Source: Thermoplasmata archaeon (GTDB taxonomy: Archaea; Thermoplasmatota; Thermoplasmata; Sysuiplasmatales; Sysuiplasmataceae). Taken from it: DNA of 5,060 bases. Below, piece after piece: positions 1 through 5,060 of this stretch. A program made the translations under genes and the position numbers. The notes under the pieces were generated by a model. It searched no databases and was not told the DNA's origin. It worked only from the letters and a program-made list of their open reading frames with translations. Every line of letters begins with the position of its first letter. Position 1 is the first letter of the stretch. Location of the stretch: the NCBI GenBank assembly GCA_021811925.1, contig JAKAPY010000142.1:1-5060 (forward strand). Direction: 5' to 3'.

Positions 1-10
1 GTGTCACCAA

Positions 11-490
11 CTACTTCCCTCTCACGATTCCCTTCGCTCCTTCGAAAAGATTCGCCACTTTCTTCAGAAAGGACTCATCCCTCGCGCCAAAGGCTGCGAG
101 TTGGTCCCCGTCTATGTCGATTTCACCTATCACCCTGCCGCCCGAGAAGAGCGGCACGACTATCTCCGACCTTGTGTGCAGGAAGCAGGCAAGGTATCTG
201 CCGTCTGCGCTCACATCCGGCACATTTTCGATCCTTCCGCTGGATGCAGCGGCGCCACAGACTCCCGAACCGAGCGGTATTGAGACGTGCTCCGTTGCCT
301 CCGGCCCTTTCCAAGGTCCGAGTTTCAGAATGCTGCCCCTCAGCCAGTAAATGCCTGTCCAGCTGTAGTGAGGAAAGAGGTCATGGAGAAGAGCAACGGC
401 CATGGATGACAGTTCGTCTGTGCCCCTGGCCGCGGCAATCCTGCTGAAGAACTCATCCTCGGCCCGGCAGAAGCTCTCTTCATCCATCAT
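11..490 (-). CDS. GAF-domain protein, free methionine-(R)-sulfoxide reductase-like
   Basis: A 159-aa protein that is a single GAF domain, the size usual for free methionine-(R)-sulfoxide reductase (fRMsr, MsrC/YebR), which reduces free Met-R-sulfoxide in the cytosol. The family pattern is clear: WTGIYWL (44-50), LGPWKG (57-62), IPLGSGVCG (71-79), RYLAC (98-102), SEIVVPL (108-114) and IGEIDIDG (121-128). Aligned by eye to the E. coli enzyme with a constant offset of 16, Cys78 and Cys102 match Cys94 and Cys118, and Glu109, Asp125 and Asp127 match the sulfoxide-binding carboxylates. The third E. coli cysteine (Cys84) is His68 here, leaving a two-cysteine version. There is no signal peptide or membrane segment. 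The start has two tandem ATGs (490 and 487) behind a strong Shine-Dalgarno that overlaps the dys stop. The gene follows dys by 4 bp, so translation is probably coupled. A non-enzymatic ligand-binding GAF protein remains possible, because archaeal homologues are usually annotated only as GAF proteins. Confidence 0.85.
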   Translation of the reverse strand: MMDEESFCRAEDEFFSRIAAARGTDELSSMAVALLHDLFPHYSWTGIYWLRGSILKLGPWKGPEATEHVSIPLGSGVCGAAASSGRIENVPDVSADGRYLACFLHTRSEIVVPLFSGGRVIGEIDIDGDQLAAFGARDESFLKKVANLFEGAKGIVRGK

Positions 491-493
491 CGA

Positions 494-500
494 ATCACCC
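494..500 (-). promoter_or_regulatory. Shine-Dalgarno of the GAF gene, overlapping the dys stop
   Basis: The minus strand reads GGGTGAT, a good match to the archaeal anti-SD partner GGAGGTGAT. The dys stop TGA (497-495) lies inside it. Spacing is 3 nt to the ATG at 490 and 6 nt to the ATG at 487. On spacing alone the second ATG is the better start, which would shorten the protein by one methionine. The arrangement supports translational coupling of the two genes. Confidence 0.7.
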
Positions 501-1442
501 GCGAAGCCTGGTGAAAAGCGAGCCTATTACCAGCGGAAGGGTGACAGTTGCGTCGCCTTCAACAGTTACGTGCCTCGCACCAGATTTCACCTTCCCCCAC
601 GAGATTGCCTCCCTGACAGGAGCACCCGAGAGGCTTCCGTCGAATTCCTGTGCGGTGGTGAGGTATACGACGTAGTCGAGGCCGCCCCTGAACTGATTCC
701 ACCATATCGTGTGATGTTTTGAAATTCCGCCACCTATCATCAACGCACCCGCCTTCTTGACCGAGAACACTATGTCCGAAAGCATGTGCTCATCCTTCAG
801 CAAGTCTATCTGGAAATCCTTGTGCTCCTGCCAGAACATCCAGAGCTGGGAGCCAACGGAACCGTCCGTTATTCCTGGTACGAAGACGGGGATGCTGTTC
901 CTGTGAGCCCAGTAGAGAATGCTGTCTTCCGAGCCCACGTATTCGCCAAGCCTGTCAGTGAGCTCGTAAGTAGCCAGTTTCCTTGCACCGCTGTCGTACA
1001 TTTTTTTAAGGAAGGGCATCAGCTTGTTTTCGAGGATAAGCCCGTAGCTGGAATCGGGAATCAGTATGTTGCCAAGCCTGTTGATCTTCCTCTTTCGCAA
1101 TGATGCATCGTCAAGAAGGAAATCACCGTGGTAATATGGTTTCCAGCTTCTCGCAAGATCATGGTCAAGCGTCCCGCAGGTCGTTATGATTGCCGAAACC
1201 AGTTTCCGCTTCACTAGATCTCTTATTATGCCTCTTGCACCGGTTGAGATGATATCCGCCGGAAAGGAGAGGAAGACATATGCATCATCATTGACCATCT
1301 TCTCAAGTATCCTCACCGCTTCTCCGATCTTCTTTGCAGTGAATCCGCCCGATGCGTACATCTGCTCCGTAAGATCCCACAGGTTACCGCATTCCTCCAG
1401 CCGGATATCCGCGACCTTGCGCGATCGACCGTTGAAAGCCAT
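495..1442 (-). CDS. dys: Deoxyhypusine synthase
   Basis: A 315-aa, full-length deoxyhypusine synthase. In the known family reaction an aminobutyl group is moved from spermidine to a lysine of translation factor aIF5A through an enzyme-imine intermediate, using NAD. Family blocks run in order: IISTGARGIIRDLV (64-77), TTCGTLDHDL (87-96), INRLGNILIPD (120-130), GITDGSVG (190-197), GGGISKHH (237-244), TTAQEFDGSLSGA (262-274) and EAISWGK (278-284). Lys284 in SWGK matches the catalytic Lys329 of the human enzyme. His243, Tyr260, Asp268, Glu278 and Trp282 match human His288, Tyr305, Asp313, Glu323 and Trp327. Three residues that bind spermidine in the human protein differ: Asp243 is Ser198, Asn292 is Trp247 and Asp316 is Leu271. 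The start at 1442 is the first in-frame ATG after an upstream stop. No Shine-Dalgarno precedes it, which fits a leaderless message. It heads a two-gene unit with the GAF gene. Confidence 0.93.
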   Translation of the reverse strand: MAFNGRSRKVADIRLEECGNLWDLTEQMYASGGFTAKKIGEAVRILEKMVNDDAYVFLSFPADIISTGARGIIRDLVKRKLVSAIITTCGTLDHDLARSWKPYYHGDFLLDDASLRKRKINRLGNILIPDSSYGLILENKLMPFLKKMYDSGARKLATYELTDRLGEYVGSEDSILYWAHRNSIPVFVPGITDGSVGSQLWMFWQEHKDFQIDLLKDEHMLSDIVFSVKKAGALMIGGGISKHHTIWWNQFRGGLDYVVYLTTAQEFDGSLSGAPVREAISWGKVKSGARHVTVEGDATVTLPLVIGSLFTRLRG

Positions 1443-1461
1443 GGATTTACATATGCGAACA

Positions 1462-1471
1462 TTAGAAATAA
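1462..1471 (-). promoter_or_regulatory. Possible TATA element for dys
   Basis: On the minus strand the AT-rich stretch TTATTTCTAA lies about 20-29 bases before the dys ATG. That is the distance expected if transcription starts at or near the start codon (a leaderless message). No Shine-Dalgarno is visible before dys, which agrees. The match to an archaeal TATA consensus is weak, so this is a position-based call. Confidence 0.35.
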
Positions 1472-1473
1472 CT

Positions 1474-1494
1474 TGTCCTGTTTAACACAGGACA
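1474..1494. repeat. Perfect 8-bp inverted repeat in the divergent intergenic region
   Basis: TGTCCTGT (1474-1481) and ACAGGACA (1487-1494) are perfect inverted copies separated by TTAAC. The element spans 21 bp between the divergently transcribed dys and zinc-ribbon genes. It lies immediately upstream of the possible dys TATA element, at -32 to -52 from the dys ATG. For the plus-strand operon it lies 63-83 bases before the start codon. The size and symmetry suit a dimeric helix-turn-helix regulator. It could also form an RNA hairpin if transcribed. No regulator is encoded nearby. Confidence 0.5.
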
Positions 1495-1556
1495 GTAGCC
1501 GGGACCGGGATGCCTGCCACTTGCGAAAAAGGGCAGACAGTCATGGATGCGATTTG

Positions 1557-1757
1557 ATGCCTGAGAAGATACCACCACACAAGCACTGCAAGGAATGCGG
1601 CAAGGCAACGCCGATTGACGCAACCTTCTGTTCCAGCCAGTGCGAAACTCAGCACACGATGAAGCTCAGGAGAAGGAGAAACCAGCTTTACACCTACTAC
1701 CTTATGATGATCCTGCTTCTGGTAGTCATCCTTGTCTATCTGGGGTACTTCAGATGA
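1557..1757 (+). CDS. Small zinc-ribbon membrane protein (DUF2116-like)
   Basis: A 66-aa protein. Its N-terminal half is a four-cysteine zinc ribbon, CKECGK (Cys11, Cys14) and CSSQC (Cys25, Cys29). A basic stretch, KLRRRRNQ (36-43), follows, and then one hydrophobic helix from about 46 to 64 that nearly reaches the C-terminus. This architecture matches small archaeal proteins of the DUF2116 type, whose function is unknown. The basic flank predicts that the zinc ribbon stays in the cytoplasm. The start at 1557 (MPEK) was chosen because the open frame further upstream begins only at TTG and encodes low-conservation-looking sequence; no strong Shine-Dalgarno is visible. The stop overlaps the start of the CoaD fusion (ATGA, 1754-1757), so the two are cotranscribed and probably translationally coupled. 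Similar to the zinc-finger end of other small ribbon proteins, it might act as a membrane-tethered partner, but nothing here shows that. Confidence 0.8.
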   Translation: MPEKIPPHKHCKECGKATPIDATFCSSQCETQHTMKLRRRRNQLYTYYLMMILLLVVILVYLGYFR

Positions 1758-2767
1758 GCGGGTCCGTCTGCATGGGCGGCACCTTCAACAGCCTTCACCA
1801 GGGGCATTTGTCGATGCTCCGGCTTGCCTTTGCCATCGGTTCCAGGGTGTACATTGGCCTGACTTCTGACAGGATGGCTGCCGGCGCAAGGAAATACGTC
1901 GTGCCGTACGAAGCGAGACTCAGGTCCCTTGAGCGGGCATGCGGCAGGCTCGGAGGCAAATTCGAAATCTCCGAACTCGGGGATCCGTACGGTTACTCCA
2001 CCAGGCTGAAAGGGCTGAAGGCAATCGTGGTCTCGGAGGCAACTGCCTTCAGGGTCGGGGAAATAAACTCAATAAGGGAAAGGAACGGATTCCCTCCTCT
2101 GAAATCATATGTTGTGCCGCTTATGCGTTCTTTCAACGGAATTCCATTGAGTTCCACGCGTGTGCTGTCAGGGGATTGCGACGCAAGTGGAAAGCTGCTC
2201 CGCCCCCTCGCTGTGGGAATAGGTTCAGGCAACAGGGTCAAGTCAGCCGCGGTCAAGGACGCGTTCGGACTCTACGGCAGGGAAATAGGGCGGGCAAATT
2301 TCAGGTCTTATGAAATATCCTCAGGAGTTGCGGAACAGCCATTCGGCGCTGAAACAATAAGGGGCGCCCTGACAAGGGCCAGGGAATCTCTCAGGGACAA
2401 CGACCTGGGAATCGGGATAGAGGCGGGACTGTTTTCCGTGGAGGAACTGAATTCTGTATACGACGTGCAATACTGCGTCATAATAGACAGGAGCGGCGCT
2501 GTCACAAGCGGTCACGGAATGGGCTTTTCCTATCCTTCCACAGTCATGGACGAAGTGTCGAAGGGTAAGAGCATCGGAGAAGTCATGTCGAGGGTCAGCG
2601 GCATAAGGGATATCGGTTCAAAAAAGGGTGCAATAGGATACCTGTCCCGCGGCAAGATAAGCAGGAGGCAGCTGACGGTTCAGGCCGTAATTTCGGCCAT
2701 CATACCGAGGATTAACGCGAAGCTCTACGCAGACAAGACAAACGCTTCTTCTTCCGCACGCAATTGA
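1754..2767 (+). CDS. coaD: Fused phosphopantetheine adenylyltransferase and inosine/xanthosine triphosphatase-like protein
   Basis: A 337-aa two-domain protein. Residues about 4-148 are an archaeal-type phosphopantetheine adenylyltransferase, which makes dephospho-CoA from 4'-phosphopantetheine and ATP. It shows GGTFNSLHQGH (8-18, with the HxGH nucleotidylyltransferase motif at 15-18), the GLTSDRM block (35-41) and PLSSTRVLSG (131-140), the ISSTR-like ATP-binding signature. Residues about 152-325 resemble the YjjX/DUF84 NTPase family, which hydrolyses ITP and XTP: VGIGSGNRVKSAAV (154-167), EQPFGAETIRGAL (194-206), GIGIEAGLF (219-227) and GAIGYLSRG (292-300). The join is in frame with almost no linker (about 141-152). 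The start at 1754 fits the beginning of the first beta strand and overlaps the previous stop; GGGGT at 1742-1746 is a plausible ribosome-binding site. I recall the same fusion in Thermoplasma relatives. CoA synthesis is confident; the second activity is inferred. Confidence 0.9.
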   Translation: MSGSVCMGGTFNSLHQGHLSMLRLAFAIGSRVYIGLTSDRMAAGARKYVVPYEARLRSLERACGRLGGKFEISELGDPYGYSTRLKGLKAIVVSEATAFRVGEINSIRERNGFPPLKSYVVPLMRSFNGIPLSSTRVLSGDCDASGKLLRPLAVGIGSGNRVKSAAVKDAFGLYGREIGRANFRSYEISSGVAEQPFGAETIRGALTRARESLRDNDLGIGIEAGLFSVEELNSVYDVQYCVIIDRSGAVTSGHGMGFSYPSTVMDEVSKGKSIGEVMSRVSGIRDIGSKKGAIGYLSRGKISRRQLTVQAVISAIIPRINAKLYADKTNASSSARN

Positions 2768-2827
2768 ATCCACCCTGCGCGATGAAACAACAATCCTGAG
2801 TCCCGCACGAAACAGCATAATGAAAGG

Positions 2828-2926
2828 CGCTGAGGGGGAGATTTGAACTCCCGAGTCGCAGAGCGACACCGGCTTTCCTGTCATATCTCAAGGCCGGCGC
2901 CTTGAACCGGGCTTAGCTACCTCAGC
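2828..2926 (-). tRNA. tRNA-Ser(UGA) with a 12-nt intron
   Basis: The minus strand folds as a class II tRNA. The acceptor is GCTGAGG (2926-2920) with CCTCAGC (2835-2829), a perfect 7-bp stem. It continues with TA at 8-9 and a D arm closed by GCT/GGC. The anticodon stem is CCGGC (2897-2893) with GCCGG (2873-2869). The variable arm is long, GTCGC-TCT-GCGAC, and the T arm is GGGAG-TTCAAAT-CTCCC. The anticodon TGA is at 2890-2888 and reads UCA serine codons. The long variable arm and discriminator G73 (2828) are archaeal serine identity features; leucine tRNAs would normally carry A73. CCA is not encoded (the flank reads CCT), so it must be added. The mature length would be 87 nt after removal of the intron. 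The first 10 bases overlap the end of pheT on the same strand, so the tRNA must at least partly come from the pheT transcript or from a promoter inside pheT. Confidence 0.95.
2875..2886 (-). other. 12-nt archaeal tRNA intron at position 37/38
   Basis: The segment between the anticodon-stem strands is 19 nt instead of 7, leaving 12 extra bases, ATATGACAGGAA. With cleavage after nucleotide 37, the splicing motif forms. Anticodon-loop bases 32-35 (CUUG, 2892-2889) pair with intron bases CAGG (2880-2877), giving a 4-bp helix with one U-G pair. It is flanked by 3-nt bulges AG|A and AA|A at the two cut sites. The mature loop would be CUUGAGA. Only five intron bases (2885-2881) close the inner side, so the inner helix is essentially missing and the motif is relaxed. 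Cleavage one base earlier would also leave a 7-base loop, but the helix geometry favours 37/38. Confidence 0.85.
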
Positions 2927-4548
2927 CTGAGGGCCTTGTCGAGGTCCATCTCGAGGGCGACAATGGGATTATAGAGATTAAAGTTTGTAATCACTTCGGG
3001 ATGCAGTTCGCCGAATATGCCCACAGCCTCACCATCGCGCGAGATCGACATCTGTCTTCCCTCGATGAAGCGAGCATCCCTTGACTCGCCCATCTTGAGG
3101 CCGAGCTTCAGGTCCCTTCCTATTGCGTCTGCCAGCGACTTGATTTCTGCGAAAGTGGCTTTCGGGTGAATGCTCACAGCCGCGAAGTACCTTGTACGCA
3201 CCGGGCGGTGGACGTCGCCGATCTCAAATATCCTCTGCGGGAGCTCGTTGTGCTTGTTTGCCTCGAGAAGGAGGAGCATTCCGGGCAGCAGCGACAGGCG
3301 CAGTATGTTGCTCTCTTCAAGAACGGGGTTTAGAATGCCGACGGATTCCGATTCTGGCCTAAGCATCCTGTCGAACTCTGAATGTGTGCCCGAAATCATG
3401 AATGTTATGACCTGTGAATAGCCGTAACCGATCATGATCTCCGATACAAGCTCTGAGGCGGAAGTCATCCTGGTCAATCCGCCGACTGTCTGCGATGCCG
3501 GCGGGCTGACACCGAAGTTGTCGTAACCGTAGCTGATTGCAGCATCTTCAATGATGTCTACCGGGTGCATAATGTCCATCCTGAAGGGTTGCACACGGAC
3601 TTCGATTTTCTCACCCTTCAGCTCGCAGAAGTGGCCCATCCGCCTGAGCAGCCTGATGGCAAGGTTTCCGTCGATTGAGACACCAAGCATCTCATTCATG
3701 GAGCGGAGGCTGACATCCACAGCACGTCTGTTCAGGTCAGGCGTCTTCCTCTTCCTTCCACCGCTTTCGATCGTGACGTCGCAAATGCTGCCGCCCCTGT
3801 CCGCAAGGGCGGTGCTGATTATGTTGAGCACACCGCTGCACGCCTCTTCGCTCGTCCCTGTAACGTCGATGAACACATCCCTCGTGCGATCCGTGAGCTG
3901 TGTCATGTTTCCGTTTATTATCGGCGGCATTGAAAGCACCCTGCCTGCTGCATCCGTGATCAGGGGGTAGGGGCCGCCACCAACAATCCAGCCGTACTCC
4001 TGCCCCTTGTCATGCTCGGCAATTATCTGGGAAAGAGTCATTTCCCTGTCGAATCCAAGGGGTGAAAACGAGTAGGCGGCACCCGCATATGAGGCGTATT
4101 TCAGGGGGAATGTGATGGCGGACATGTCGTGTATTCCTATCGCGACCTTCCGCCTCTTCCGTCCGATGGTCAGGTGAAGCTTCTCCTGAAGATCTATCAG
4201 TGATTTGAGCATCCCCTGTGAGAATTCAAGGTTCTTTATCACGGCCCCGACGATCACGGGCCTGATGTCCTTCGTAGTTTCATCCACGCTCAACGCATAC
4301 TGTCCCGGTGATGCGCCGTATTCTGGAAGGGCGGTGCTTTCCGAGTAGAGTGACTTCATTGTCCTTGCGATGCCTTCCACGGAGTAGTGGTCGGGCCTGT
4401 TTGGAAAGAATTCAAATCTGAGCGCCTTTCCCTCGATTCCCTCAAAGCTTGCGCCCGTCATTGGAATCCTTTCAATGAACCACTCTTTGTCCTTTTCCAG
4501 GCCGGAAAGTTGCTTCAGTTCATCATACTGTATGTCGATTACAGGCAT
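2917..4548 (-). CDS. pheT: Phenylalanine--tRNA ligase beta subunit
   Basis: A 543-aa, full-length archaeal/eukaryal-type PheRS beta chain. It works as an alpha2-beta2 enzyme with PheS in charging tRNA-Phe. The beta chain supplies the B3/B4 editing region, tRNA contacts and a catalytically dead synthetase-like domain. Family blocks seen: FEFFPNRPDHYSVEGIAR (45-62), GRKRRKVAIGIHDM (129-142), MPPIINGNMTQLTDRTRD (207-224) in the editing region, the B5-like segment about 266-345 ending in IEDAAISYGYDNF, and NPVLEESNILRLSLLPGML (407-425) with FEIGD (441-445) in the core-like domain. The start at 4548 places a TATA box about 27 bases upstream, so a leaderless message is likely. The adjacent genes are a QueA-like gene upstream and tRNA-Ser downstream. 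pheS, a common neighbour, is not in the window. The last 10 bases, including the TAG stop, form the 5' end of tRNA-Ser. Confidence 0.96.
   Translation of the reverse strand: MPVIDIQYDELKQLSGLEKDKEWFIERIPMTGASFEGIEGKALRFEFFPNRPDHYSVEGIARTMKSLYSESTALPEYGASPGQYALSVDETTKDIRPVIVGAVIKNLEFSQGMLKSLIDLQEKLHLTIGRKRRKVAIGIHDMSAITFPLKYASYAGAAYSFSPLGFDREMTLSQIIAEHDKGQEYGWIVGGGPYPLITDAAGRVLSMPPIINGNMTQLTDRTRDVFIDVTGTSEEACSGVLNIISTALADRGGSICDVTIESGGRKRKTPDLNRRAVDVSLRSMNEMLGVSIDGNLAIRLLRRMGHFCELKGEKIEVRVQPFRMDIMHPVDIIEDAAISYGYDNFGVSPPASQTVGGLTRMTSASELVSEIMIGYGYSQVITFMISGTHSEFDRMLRPESESVGILNPVLEESNILRLSLLPGMLLLLEANKHNELPQRIFEIGDVHRPVRTRYFAAVSIHPKATFAEIKSLADAIGRDLKLGLKMGESRDARFIEGRQMSISRDGEAVGIFGELHPEVITNFNLYNPIVALEMDLDKALRLR
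2920..2932 (-). other. Possible alternative hairpin at the pheT/tRNA-Ser junction
   Basis: On the minus strand CCTCA (2932-2928) can pair with TGAGG (2924-2920) around a 3-nt loop (GGC). Bases 2932-2927 (CCTCAG) repeat six of the seven bases of the tRNA acceptor 3' strand. The precursor could therefore fold a local hairpin that captures the 5' acceptor strand instead of the correct 7-bp acceptor stem. The local hairpin is shorter but much closer in sequence. This is a visible complementarity only; a function is inference. Confidence 0.4.
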
Positions 4549-4570
4549 CGACTGCGCTCATCGGATGAAG

Positions 4571-4580
4571 ATTATATATG
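4571..4580 (-). promoter_or_regulatory. TATA box of pheT
   Basis: The minus strand reads CATATATAAT, a strong archaeal TATA-like match, centred about 27 bases before the pheT ATG at 4548. Transcription would then begin at or very near the start codon. No clear Shine-Dalgarno is present in between, as expected for a leaderless message. The element lies in the 96-base gap (4549-4644) after the QueA-like gene, so pheT can be expressed independently of that gene. Nothing else was recognised in the gap. Confidence 0.7.
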
Positions 4581-4644
4581 CATATTGCAGCCGAACAAAC
4601 TGATCCGGGCCCCGCGCCCTTCCGGGTGATCAGCGGCAGAAATG

Positions 4645-5060
4645 TCATGCTATCAGTGAAAGGTCTCCAAACTCATGCCACTGAAACCCGATTGAGGATG
4701 CGGTTGTGTACGCGGACCTCAGCAGCGAATCATCGAGAAACGCCGAAATCATCTCCACATGTGAACTTTCCGGATCATGAAGGCCGGTAACCAGGCCATC
4801 GACGGATTTCGGCCTGCGCCCCGGCCTGATGAACAGGTCGGTCGTTGCACTTCCCGGCACAATCCTGCCCCTGTACGACGACTCGAGCGCCCTTACAACC
4901 GACGTGCCCACTGCAATGACCCTGCCGCCCGAGTCCCTTGCCTTTTCAACTGCCGTGGCTGTGGCCTCGGGTATTTCATAGTACTCGTCAAGTAAAAAGG
5001 GCGAGCTGTTGAATTCATCCGGTTCAAGCGGACTCAGGTTGCAGTGGAGTGTCAGGTTCG
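4645..5060 (-). CDS. queA: QueA-like S-adenosylmethionine:tRNA ribosyltransferase-isomerase family protein, C-terminal part
   Basis: The frame is open from the window edge to the TGA at 4647-4645 and gives the last 137 residues; the N-terminal part lies beyond 5060. In bacteria this family transfers and rearranges the ribosyl of AdoMet onto 7-aminomethyl-7-deazaguanine in tRNA to make epoxyqueuosine. Recognisable blocks are LTLH near the visible start, YYEIPEAT, GGRVIAVGTSVVRALES, TDLFIRPGRRPKSVDGLVT and, at the end, RSAYTTASSIGFQWHEFGD. Normally conserved parts differ: the glycine-rich GxGTF stretch after TLH reads NLSPLEP, and the NFHLP motif reads GLHDP. Archaea are not known to make queuosine, so the substrate may differ from the bacterial one. 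A start codon at 4911 is possible but not needed, because coding similarity continues upstream of it. Family membership is confident; the exact activity is not. Confidence 0.85.
   Translation of the reverse strand, partial: NLTLHCNLSPLEPDEFNSSPFLLDEYYEIPEATATAVEKARDSGGRVIAVGTSVVRALESSYRGRIVPGSATTDLFIRPGRRPKSVDGLVTGLHDPESSHVEMISAFLDDSLLRSAYTTASSIGFQWHEFGDLSLIA

Noticed and set aside
402..1103. Plus-strand open frames opposite dys and the GAF gene
   Set aside because: Their translations show no family features, and the minus-strand genes explain the region completely.
1473..1556. 28-residue extension of the zinc-ribbon protein from a TTG
   Set aside because: It would start within the inverted repeat, uses a weak start codon and adds no recognisable sequence; MPEK at 1557 is the natural beginning.
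1640..1753. 38-residue N-terminal extension of the CoaD fusion in the same open frame
   Set aside because: It lies wholly inside the zinc-ribbon gene in another frame, has no similarity to the family, and the PPAT fold begins right after the ATG at 1754.
2768..2827. Terminator in the convergent gap
   Set aside because: There is no clear T-run on either strand; the minus strand has only CCTTTCATT after the tRNA, which is too weak to call.
2828..2926. tRNA-Leu, because of the long variable arm
   Set aside because: Once the 12-nt intron is removed the anticodon is UGA and the discriminator is G73, both of which indicate serine.
3170..3970. Plus-strand open frames opposite pheT (3170-3421 and 3551-3970)
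   Set aside because: They are antisense to a clearly conserved protein, show no recognisable domain and have no promoter or ribosome-binding site that I can see.
4645..4911. Stand-alone 88-aa gene starting at GTG 4911
   Set aside because: The QueA-like similarity (YYEIPEAT, GGRVIAVG) continues upstream without a stop to the window edge, so this is the tail of a larger gene.

Overview
The window is archaeal. It encodes deoxyhypusine synthase, an archaeal/eukaryal-type phenylalanyl-tRNA synthetase beta chain, an archaeal-type phosphopantetheine adenylyltransferase, and a tRNA-Ser gene that has a bulge-helix-bulge-type intron and no encoded CCA. A TATA box placed about 27 bases before a start codon suggests leaderless transcription. 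I recall the fusion of CoaD to an inosine/xanthosine-triphosphatase-like domain from Thermoplasma relatives. Together with the many AGG/AGA arginine codons and the moderate GC content, it points to a Thermoplasmata-type euryarchaeon. The species is not resolved.

Layout. Positions 11-1442, minus strand: dys (deoxyhypusine synthase), followed four bases later by a GAF-domain protein resembling free methionine-(R)-sulfoxide reductase. Positions 1443-1556: a divergent intergenic region with a perfect 8+8 bp inverted repeat next to a possible dys TATA element. Positions 1557-2767, plus strand: a 66-aa zinc-ribbon membrane protein whose stop overlaps (ATGA) the start of a 337-aa CoaD-NTPase fusion. 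Positions 2828-5060, minus strand: the C-terminal part of a QueA-like protein (its 5' part lies beyond the window), then pheT with its own TATA box, then tRNA-Ser(UGA). The 60-base convergent gap at 2768-2827 shows no clear terminator or gene.

Functionally this is a housekeeping block centred on translation: tRNA charging (PheT), a serine tRNA, a tRNA-modification-family enzyme (QueA-like) and eIF5A hypusination (Dys). CoA synthesis, nucleotide-pool cleaning and perhaps methionine repair accompany it. I see no phage, mobile element, CRISPR array or defence cassette.

The most unusual features are around the tRNA. The last 10 bases of pheT are the first 10 bases of tRNA-Ser, so the pheT stop codon is tRNA residues U8-A9-G10. 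The tRNA carries a very short (12-nt) intron that still forms the central helix of a splicing motif. The 3' end of pheT also contains a copy of the acceptor 3' strand that could compete for the 5' acceptor strand. Other leads are Dys active-site substitutions relative to the human enzyme and a QueA-family protein in an archaeon.
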